Source: Cytophagaceae bacterium
GTDB lineage: Bacteria > Bacteroidota > Bacteroidia > Cytophagales > Flexibacteraceae
NCBI GenBank assembly: GCA_947464365.1
Contig: CANHWS010000169.1
Span: 1-7,652 of the forward strand
Length of the DNA stretch: 7,652 bases
Direction: 5' to 3'
This document shows positions 1 through 6,200 of this stretch, piece by piece; position 1 is the first letter of the stretch, and each line of letters begins with the position of its first letter. Both the position numbers and the translations under genes were made by a program. A model generated the notes under the pieces. The model did no database searches. It worked only from the letters and a program-made list of their open reading frames with translations, and was not told the origin of the DNA.

Positions 1-160
1 GACGGGCAATCCCCTCAACAGCCGAACCACCAATACGACCAATGCCAAGACCAGCACCTAGCGTGACTAGACCAGCACCGATTGCTGCGCCCATAGGACC
101 ATAGTTTGGAGCTTCTACAGTTGCGGTTTGTAGCAATGTGTTCAGAACGGTAGTGAACAT
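1..160 (-). CDS. atpE: ATP synthase F0 subunit c, N-terminal part (cut by window edge)
   Basis: This is the proteolipid that forms the rotor ring of F-type ATP synthase in the inner membrane. Read leftward from ATG at 160, it gives 53 codons with no stop before the window edge. The visible product has about 20 leading residues and then the first transmembrane helix, with the glycine-repeat motif GAGLGIGRIGG followed by SAVEGIAR. This is the usual c-subunit helix 1 and the start of the polar loop. The Gln that serves as a sodium ligand in helix 1 of Na+-type c rings (in GVGQG) aligns with Ile here, so a proton-coupled ring is more likely. The ion-binding Glu or Asp of helix 2 lies outside the window and cannot be checked. 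The gene follows atpB by 111 bp in the same direction. The bases just before the ATG are AU-rich with no clear Shine-Dalgarno, as is common in Bacteroidota. Confidence 0.93.
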   Translation of the reverse strand, partial: MFTTVLNTLLQTATVEAPNYGPMGAAIGAGLVTLGAGLGIGRIGGSAVEGIAR

Positions 161-271
161 GTTAGTAATGAATAAAGGTTTGAATGATCTACTCCTGGGC
201 TGCTTTAAGGGTACCCATCCCCATTATCTTGACAGTGCTAAGTTGATAGCTCAACACTGGTATAGGCAATC
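161..271 (-). other. atpB-atpE intergenic leader with bulged hairpin
   Basis: This 111-bp spacer lies between the atpB stop and the atpE start. On the minus-strand transcript, the bases from 259 to 233 can fold as CAGTG-TTGA, a 4-nt loop GCTA, then TCAA, a 5-nt bulge CTTAG and CACTG. No U tract follows, so it does not look like a terminator. The atpE start is preceded by an AU-rich stretch (about 160-180). In many bacteria atpE needs higher expression than atpB because the c subunit is present in multiple copies. A structured or AU-rich leader would suit that need, but such a role is inference. Confidence 0.3.
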
Positions 272-1435
272 TTAGTGAGCCTCGGCGTGCTCTTCGTGGT
301 GGTGCTCTTCTAGCGCCTGGCCAATGAAGACCGAAGACAGCAAGGTGAAAACAAAGGCTTGGATGATCGCAACCAAAAACTCAAGGATCATCATGACACT
401 GGCACCAACTGTGGCAATACCACCAACAGCATAGCTCTTGAACATAAACACCAGACCAATCAAGCTCAGGATGATGATGTGGCCCGCAAAAATGTTAGCG
501 AACAAACGGATCATCAAAGCGAATGGCTTGGTGAAAATACCGATGAACTCGATCACCGCCAAGATAGGCTTCAGGATGATAGGCACACCTGGCATCCAGA
601 AGATGTGCCCCCAATAGGTTTTGGTACCGCTGAACTGGGTGATCAGGAAGGTAAAGACGGCAAGGCACATCGTCAAGGCGATATTACCTGTCAGGTTGGC
701 ACCACCAGGCATAAGGCCCAGCAGGTTGTTGAACCAGATGAAGAAAAACACGGTCAACAAAAATGGCATGTAGCGCTCCCACTTGCGGCCAAGGTTTGGT
801 TTGGCAACATCGTCACGCAAGAAACAGATAATGGTCTCGAACAATGACTGAATACCTTTAGGAGCTTTGCCACGGTTGGTGACATAACCTTTGGCAACCA
901 TGCTGAACACAACCAGTAGCAACAAGGCACTAACCAGCATGCTGGCGACGTTCTTGGTAATGCTGATGTCATAAAAGTCTTTGCCATCAACAGAGACTAG
1001 TTTCTCCTTTTTGCCATGCTCCAGCTTGAAACCATTATAGGTGGCACCATGCTCGTGTAGGTGAGAAGAGCTGAATACTTGCAGACCTTCGCCCTTAACG
1101 TAAACGATGACAGGCAGGTGGAGGACCAGATTGTGGGCAAACTCCCAGCTATGCGAGTCGCCAATGTGGTGATTGATGGTCTCAGCGGCGTTGTATTCGC
1201 CAGAAGCGTTGGCATCATGATCACCTTCGTGACTTGTTCCGTGGGCTTCAGAAATTGTAGCATCATGACCAGCGGCAGGCTGTGCGGCATGGGTTACTGA
1301 GGCCGAATCCGTCGTTTGGTGATTTTGGTCAGTGGCAGGCTCATTAGCTGTCACAACCAAAGAAAGCAGAAGAAATGCAACAGCAGTAAAGCCTTTCACC
1401 AAATTATCTGGAAGCCAAGAACAAAAACACGTCAT
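272..1435 (-). CDS. atpB: ATP synthase F0 subunit a, with His-rich N-terminal extension
   Basis: This is the stator subunit that forms the two proton half-channels against the c ring. The product is 387 aa, much longer than the roughly 270 aa of E. coli subunit a. Residues about 14-31 form a hydrophobic signal-like segment. Residues 31-140 form a hydrophilic region with 15 His. The conserved membrane core starts near residue 160. The essential Arg is Arg310 in the motif ALMIRLFANIFAGH. The last helix carries EFLVAIIQAFVFTLLSS, in which Gln359 matches the conserved Gln of the family. PFLLTVFFFIWFNNLLGLMPG (residues 224-244) is another family hallmark. The C-terminus adds an acidic, His-rich tail with five His in the last ten residues. 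Long a subunits with a cleavable-looking N-terminus are typical of Bacteroidota. The gene starts 31 bp after the upstream membrane-protein gene and precedes atpE, so co-transcription is likely. The exact start is uncertain, because later in-frame starts would shorten the signal-like segment. Confidence 0.97.
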   Translation of the reverse strand: MTCFCSWLPDNLVKGFTAVAFLLLSLVVTANEPATDQNHQTTDSASVTHAAQPAAGHDATISEAHGTSHEGDHDANASGEYNAAETINHHIGDSHSWEFAHNLVLHLPVIVYVKGEGLQVFSSSHLHEHGATYNGFKLEHGKKEKLVSVDGKDFYDISITKNVASMLVSALLLLVVFSMVAKGYVTNRGKAPKGIQSLFETIICFLRDDVAKPNLGRKWERYMPFLLTVFFFIWFNNLLGLMPGGANLTGNIALTMCLAVFTFLITQFSGTKTYWGHIFWMPGVPIILKPILAVIEFIGIFTKPFALMIRLFANIFAGHIIILSLIGLVFMFKSYAVGGIATVGASVMMILEFLVAIIQAFVFTLLSSVFIGQALEEHHHEEHAEAH

Positions 1436-1466
1436 ATTTATTCTGATTTTTCTGGGACCGAAACCC

Positions 1467-1832
1467 CTAATTGCGGCGCAAGTTAGACAAAAAAGCCTTA
1501 ACCTCTACCGCAGCGTAACAAGCATAGGCTAAAAAAAACCAACAAACCGCGACGATTTTTTGGTCCCAAGTCTGGGGCAACAGGTACAGGAAGGCCGCCA
1601 ACGCCAATAGCGAAAACAGCATCCGGAACATCAGGGTTCCCATCTGGTACAGAAAGGCATCATCACTGTTTTTGCCCGCCATATAGGCATTGACCCGAGC
1701 CACTATAAAAGATGGAGCCGCCCCGATGCAGAGCACCACCCATATCTGGGGATGCGCCGAAGCTGGCCAAACCATCGGCACGATGGCAAAAAGCAGGATC
1801 AGCAGACCAGTCGTGATTAACCAATGTTTCAT
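1467..1832 (-). CDS. Small four-helix membrane protein at the AtpI position of the ATP synthase operon
   Basis: This 121-aa protein has four predicted hydrophobic helices at about residues 3-22, 29-49, 64-86 and 92-114, joined by short loops. The longest loop (about 50-62, AYMAGKNSDDAFL) is polar. The tail ends with KAFLSNLRRN, a positively charged end expected to face the cytoplasm. There is no diagnostic sequence motif that I recognise. Size, helix count and placement directly before atpB match AtpI/UncI, a poorly conserved accessory protein thought to help assemble the c ring, so an AtpI-like role is inferred mainly from context. It is the first gene of the operon seen here, with 31 bp to atpB. 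It starts at ATG 1832; the upstream sequence is non-coding. It could instead be an unrelated small membrane protein. Confidence 0.75.
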   Translation of the reverse strand: MKHWLITTGLLILLFAIVPMVWPASAHPQIWVVLCIGAAPSFIVARVNAYMAGKNSDDAFLYQMGTLMFRMLFSLLALAAFLYLLPQTWDQKIVAVCWFFLAYACYAAVEVKAFLSNLRRN

Positions 1833-1899
1833 AACCTAGGGTAAAGGGGCAGTTGAGGATATAGGTGGCGTCAAGCAGCTATCAGGATCCTAACCCAAT

Positions 1900-1915
1900 A
1901 CCTATATATATAGGT
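1900..1915. repeat. 16-bp perfect palindrome
   Basis: The sequence ACCTATATATATAGGT reads the same on both strands. It lies 68 bp upstream of the small membrane-protein start, within the likely 5' leader or promoter of the ATP synthase operon. A symmetric site of this size could bind a dimeric regulator. The alternating TA core could also simply be an easily melted stretch. No matching known operator is recognised. Confidence 0.5.
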
Positions 1916-1922
1916 GTGTAGC

Positions 1923-2112
1923 GTTAGGGCTTAAGGAAATCACCTTGCCCCAACCTAAGGCAGGGCGACTTGACGGCACAAAACTAGGGCTAGTCTGCCG
2001 ATTCGGCAGGGTTTGAGGATAAATTAGGCCTTTGGTGTTTGACATGCGCCTTCACAACTAGGCATGGTCTTGTTTTTGAGGTGGTGCACAGGATCAGGAC
2101 ATAAGCCCTAAC
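1923..2112. repeat. 11-bp inverted repeat with arms 168 bp apart
   Basis: The left arm GTTAGGGCTTA (1923-1933) is the exact reverse complement of the right arm TAAGCCCTAAC (2102-2112). The enclosed 168 bp carry the 1983-2009 palindrome pair. The arrangement could be a DNA-looping site pair or the ends of a very small non-autonomous element. I see no direct target duplication outside the arms, which argues against a recent transposition. Confidence 0.45.
1979..2009 (-). promoter_or_regulatory. Candidate promoter with adjacent inverted repeats for ATP synthase operon
   Basis: On the minus strand, bases 1986 to 1979 read TAGTTTTG, which fits the Bacteroidota -7 consensus TAnnTTTG. No clear TTG was found at the expected -33 position. 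Directly upstream (higher coordinates) lie two abutting inverted repeats: ACTAG-GG-CTAGT (1983-1994), which overlaps the box, and CTGCCGA-T-TCGGCAG (1995-2009). The second repeat occupies roughly the spacer to -33 interval, where a repressor or activator could bind. If the box is used, the leader to the first gene is about 140 nt. The assignment rests on one short box and symmetry, so it is tentative. Confidence 0.33.
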
Positions 2113-2212
2113 TTTACGTCCAGATTCGGTCATGCGACTGCCTTTGCGCCCGTGATCGATCCAGACTAGGGTGATACAGCCTCCTTATTGAGGCGACTAC
2201 CCACAATATACA

Positions 2213-2245
2213 ATCGGTAAGGGGGGCAACGCAACCATTACCGAT
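2213..2245 (+). promoter_or_regulatory. 8-bp inverted repeat upstream of nfu
   Basis: ATCGGTAA (2213-2220) and TTACCGAT (2238-2245) form a perfect inverted repeat around a 17-base spacer that contains a run of six G. It sits 78-110 bp before the nfu start. It begins beside the AT-rich element TATACAAT (2207-2214), which lies 16 bp after a TTG (2188-2190), so it may overlap or follow the nfu promoter. It could be an operator or a hairpin in the nfu leader. It does not match the IscR or Rrf2-type operators that I know. Confidence 0.3.
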
Positions 2246-2322
2246 ATTAAATACAGACTTCCAAACCACTGAACGCCACACGGGCCCTCCCCTACGGCAA
2301 CCAGAACAACTAACCCACCGGC

Positions 2323-2928
2323 ATGGCTACCACGACCAAACGCTACGTTCACCTATACACCGAGTCTGTCCCGAACCCGAACAGCCTCAAGTTTGCCGTC
2401 AACTTCATGCTAATGCCAGAGGGCCTAGACCTAGACTTCGCCTCAAGCGCAGAGGCAGAGGGCAAATCTCCGTTGGCCTCAACCATCTTTGGCCATGAGG
2501 GTGTCGAGCGGGTTTTCTTGATGAGCAATTTCATCACGATCACCAAACAAGCTAACCTTGACTGGTCTGACCTGATTCCGAGCCTCAAGACCCTGATCAA
2601 GGACTACCTAGAGCGTGAAGAGCCGATCTTGGCTAGCCTGACTGTCAGCCAACTGGCAGAAGCCGCCCAACAAAACCAAGACACCACTGCTGACTCTGAA
2701 ATCGTAGGGCAGATCAAGAAGGTGCTTGACGAATACGTCCGCCCAGCTGTCGAAAGCGATGGTGGTGCCATATCGTTCCGTTCGTTTGAAGAAGGCGTCG
2801 TCCGCGTTGAGCTCCGTGGCAGCTGCTCTGGTTGCCCTAGCAGCACCATCACCCTGCGTGACGGCATCCAACGCTTGCTGACCAATATGGTACCGGGGGT
2901 AGTTGGGGTTGTGGCTGAGGGGGTGTAG
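2323..2928 (+). CDS. nfu: Nfu-type iron-sulfur cluster carrier (NifU N- and C-terminal domains)
   Basis: This 201-aa cytoplasmic protein carries or assembles Fe-S clusters and passes them to client enzymes. Residues about 9-95 match the Nfu N-terminal domain, including the characteristic TESVPNPNSLKF near the start. After a variable linker (about 97-125), residues about 126-200 form the NifU C-terminal domain, with DEYVRPAVESDGG and the cluster-binding pair C168-x-x-C171 in GSCSGCPSSTI. All key parts are present, so the gene appears functional. The start at 2323 leaves a short leader (MATTTKRYVH) before the conserved domain. It is transcribed away from the ATP synthase operon and stops 37 bp before the arm of a strong terminator. 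Its last 92 bases recur in diverged form at 7399-7490, on the far side of the large secreted-protein gene. The third-position bias of the differences suggests this copy and the remnant come from different nfu alleles. Confidence 0.95.
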   Translation: MATTTKRYVHLYTESVPNPNSLKFAVNFMLMPEGLDLDFASSAEAEGKSPLASTIFGHEGVERVFLMSNFITITKQANLDWSDLIPSLKTLIKDYLEREEPILASLTVSQLAEAAQQNQDTTADSEIVGQIKKVLDEYVRPAVESDGGAISFRSFEEGVVRVELRGSCSGCPSSTITLRDGIQRLLTNMVPGVVGVVAEGV

Positions 2929-2943
2929 GACATTTTTAAGGAT

Positions 2944-2958
2944 TCAGGAAAGTCCTGA
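2944..2958 (+). repeat. Short hairpin between nfu stop and terminator
   Basis: TCAGGA-AAG-TCCTGA is a perfect 6-bp stem with a 3-nt loop, starting 16 bases after the nfu stop and directly preceding the main terminator. It may protect the mRNA 3' end or assist pausing. There is no U tract of its own. Confidence 0.45.
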
Positions 2959-2964
2959 CACAAC

Positions 2965-3005
2965 AAATCCTGCCAAGCAAAGTACTTGGCAGGATTTATT
3001 TTTTT
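2965..3005 (+). terminator. Intrinsic terminator, probably bidirectional, shared by nfu and secreted-protein gene
   Basis: A perfect 13-bp stem AAATCCTGCCAAG (2965-2977) / CTTGGCAGGATTT (2985-2997) encloses a 7-nt loop (CAAAGTA). It is followed on the plus strand by ATTTTTTT (2998-3005). This is a textbook Rho-independent terminator for nfu. The convergent gene on the minus strand stops at 3026, about 20 bp away. In that direction the stem is followed by the weaker tract TTTGTTGTG, so one structure probably serves both genes. Confidence 0.9.
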
Positions 3006-3025
3006 GCAGAAACAGGTTAAATAAC

Positions 3026-3256
3026 CTAACGCACCACCACCAGGCGCTGTGTTGCCACACCACCCTCAGTCATCACACGCACCACATAGCTACCTGCGGC
3101 TAATGTGCTGATATCGAGCACATCCCCTTGTAGTGTTGTAGGGCTCAATACAGTACGACCTAGTTGGTCAAGGATGGTTACTTGTTTTAGGGTACCAGCC
3201 GTCAGATGCAGTTGTACGTTGGTATTGGCAGGGTTAGGGCGCAGCGTCAGCATCGG
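3026..3256 (-). other. T9SS type A C-terminal sorting domain region
   Basis: This stretch encodes residues about 1313-1388. It has the PNPA signature (Pro1319-Asn1320 region), the GTLKQVTILDQLGRTVLS strand pair, DISTLAAGSYVVRV and a basic C-terminal end LVVVR. These match the conserved blocks of the type A sorting domain that directs cargo to the type IX secretion machinery, where it is normally cleaved off. The machinery genes are not in this window. Confidence 0.92.
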
Positions 3257-6200
3257 GGATAGGGCCTTGTTGAGGCTAGTAACCGTAGGCATGGCAATCA
3301 GTTCTAAGCCTGTGGCCAAAACTGTGGTCAGCGGCATGCTAAACCCATCAAATACAGTTATTGGAGCACTAAAGCTGCTATGATTCAACCATAGTTGTGT
3401 GCCAGCGTCCATGCCCTCCAAGCTGATGGTTAGGTTTTGGTTAGCTTGGATGCGAGTAAGCGCTATTGGGACACGGGTTTGGCTAATAAGTGGTAACACA
3501 TTGATTCCCATTGCGGTGCCGTTTGCAAGCAGTGTGCTGATGCCGGTGGTGGTACCTGCCATGTCTGCAGCGTCGTACTGCGTATCATAGCCAGCGGTGG
3601 CGGTGCTGTAGAAGCGGATAGCGGCCTCATCTTTCAGGCGGGTGCCAGTCATGACTTTTAGTTTGATCAGATTATCGATAGCGCCAGCGCGGAATGGATC
3701 TGCGGCTGTGCTCACGTTAGTGGCTGAGGTAGGAAGAAGGATACTCGCCCCAGGCCCATTGGCACGAACGAAGAATGCCTGACCTATCGCTACAGCCTCA
3801 CGCCCGCCATTGATACCGATGCCGCCTGCAAACGAAGAGAATTGCTCCACATCGCTATTCCAAATCCAGAAGGCATTGTCCATGTTGGTACGTATGATGT
3901 TCCCATTGGTCCAGCTCAGGACAGCTGCAAATGGATTCTTGATCAGGTTAAAGCCGTTCGGGTCACCAAGGCTGCAGCCACTTGGGCAGTATTGCAGATT
4001 AAAGGTCTGATCTGCAAAGAAGGGCTGGCCAGTAAACCTGACTGCACCGCCGTTGAGCTTGGCAGTACGTAACCAGACCCGAACTCCTTCTGACGGAGCT
4101 AATTGATAAGCAGCAGATGGCGCCTTGACATAGCCTTGATTAGTGGGCCAAGTAGTGCTGTTTGGGTTATACAAATAAAGGGACGAGCCAGCCGCCACCC
4201 CATTGTTATAGGTATTGGCCGCAAATGGGTTGTTGAGCGAAAGATTGTTAACTGGGAAATGCTGGATAGGTGGACCTACATTAAACCAAGCACCACCATC
4301 AGCAAGGGTAGTAGCTGGATCGAAATAAGCCTCTATAGAGAATTGATCAGGACTTTCTTGCGTGATGCTCCCACCAGGGAAGTAACTGATGCCATGGAAA
4401 CCAGCTGGGTTGTAGGGGATAATCAATTGGGCATTGGCCCCGACGAGGGAAATTTCGCTGCCTAGTTCCAAAACATTGGCCCTGAGATTCGTATTGTGGA
4501 TAATAGTAGCGTCACCAGCTGGTTTTACATAAGTAGAGCACCTAATGCTGCCACTACCAAGGTAGGTTGTAATGCCAAGTCCTGTCCCGTTTGTAGGTTC
4601 TAAGCGGTCAGCAACTAGCATACCTGCCACGTTGAGATGTGTCGTGAAGACGGTACCATCCACCACAAGATTAGCGCTCGGTTCTACGCGCACACGCTCG
4701 ACGTTTAGACTACCATTGAGGGTGCAGGTGCCACTAGCGATAATGATGCTATCAATGGTACCCGTAGGAACTATGTTGGTTGCCCAGAAAGCAGGGTCGT
4801 TATAGTCACCAGTTCCGTTCCATACATAAACATTGGGGCTAGGGGGGATGAGCGTGACCACAACAGCCGCAGACACTGCACTAGTACAAGTGCCGGTGAT
4901 GGTCTGGACGGTGTAGCTGCCTGGCGTGCTAACAGTAATGGATTGCGTGGTTTCGCTAGTACTCCAGAGGTAGGCAAAGCCCGTGGGCGCAGACAGGGTA
5001 ACAGAGCCCCCAGGAAAGATATTGACAGGTCCACTTTCGGTAATAAACGGCGCATCAAGCGGCGTACAAGTGGTGGCTGTGCTCAATGCTGCTACATTGC
5101 TTCTGTAGATACCGCCTACCTTAAAGAAATACCCCCCTATATAAACTGATGTGCCACTGATGGAGAGCGCTTTAACATTAAAATCATCTTCCACATTTGC
5201 CTTCCAGCCTGTAGCATTACCAGTGATTGCATCGAAGGCAGTTACATCCGCTACTGGCGTGCCCCTATGGAAGAGGCCAGCTATATAAACAGTGTTACCA
5301 CTGAAGGCGAATGCTTCTACACCTGAATGCACAGCTGGCATCCAGTTAGTAGCCAGCCCAGTGGCAACATCTAGGGCTGCAACAACGCTCCTTGATTGTC
5401 CCCCAATGAAATCAAACCACCCTCCGACATAAACATTAGTGCCATTGACAGCTAGCGTATGTACTCTTGGGGACCCGGTAATAAAGGAGGGATTCGGATT
5501 CCAGCTAGTTGCATTGCCTGTAATGGCGTCCAGTGCAGCTATGCATTTCCTTTGTTGGCCACCTATCCTCGTAAACTCTCCACCCACAAAGACAGTGCTG
5601 CCACTGACAGCAATAGCGAATAGACTGGTACCCTGTGCGCTGTTAGAGGGATCTGGATCCCAGCTAGTTACAACGCCAGTAGTAGTTATGACGGACGCTA
5701 TTTGATTTCTTGGTTGTCCTCCTACACTTGAAAAGTTTCCGATCAGATAAATAAGAGAACCACTAATCGCAAAGTCGGTCACAGAGCCATTGATATTCGC
5801 GTTCCAGCTGGTTGCATTACCGAAGATCGGATCCAGAACCGCAAGACCACGGCGTGTTAGCCCGCCTATAGTTGAGAAAGCACCACCAACGAACATCGTA
5901 TTACCATCAAATTTGATAGTGGTAACGCCGCCATTAGCACCTGGATCCCAATTGGTGGCCTCGCCAGTAGTGGCATTCAGGGCGGCAATGTTGTTCCTGA
6001 GTACCCCTCCCATGCTACTGAATGACCCGCCTACGAAAACGCTGGTGCCAGTAACGCATAGTGTATACCCCTTCCCATTGTCACCAGGATTCCAACTAGT
6101 AACCACACCCGTTGCTAAATCCAAGGCTGCGACACTGCTCCTGCTTTGGCCCCCGATGCCTAGATTCTCACCCCCAACATAGAGGGTGGTACTAGTGGCC

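Larger units (their letters stand above)
1833..2322. promoter_or_regulatory. Divergent intergenic region between ATP synthase operon and nfu
   Basis: This 490-bp stretch has no convincing gene. The longest ATG-started frame checked on the minus strand (1902-2045, 47 codons) has no recognisable family features and crosses several palindromes. The region must contain the promoters for the leftward ATP synthase genes and for the rightward nfu gene. It is rich in inverted repeats, listed separately: a 16-bp palindrome at 1900-1915, two adjacent inverted repeats at 1983-2009, an 11-bp inverted repeat with arms at 1923-1933 and 2102-2112, and an 8-bp stem at 2213-2245. Confidence 0.6.

Noticed and set aside
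209..216. GGGTACCC palindrome upstream of atpE
   Set aside because: An 8-bp palindrome is expected by chance in a window of this size, and nothing in the context supports a function.
359..847. Plus-strand open frame of 162 codons antisense to atpB
   Set aside because: It lies wholly inside the certain atpB gene on the other strand. Its product is a low-complexity polar sequence without family resemblance, which is a frame shadow.
1902..2045. Minus-strand 47-codon frame upstream of the AtpI-like gene, considered as AtpZ or another small ATP synthase accessory protein
   Set aside because: The peptide has no transmembrane helix or AtpZ-like pattern, is rich in Ser and Pro, and runs through several palindromes. 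Non-coding regulatory DNA is the better reading.
2604..2966. Minus-strand open frames antisense to nfu
   Set aside because: They mirror nfu codons and have no independent start context or recognisable product.
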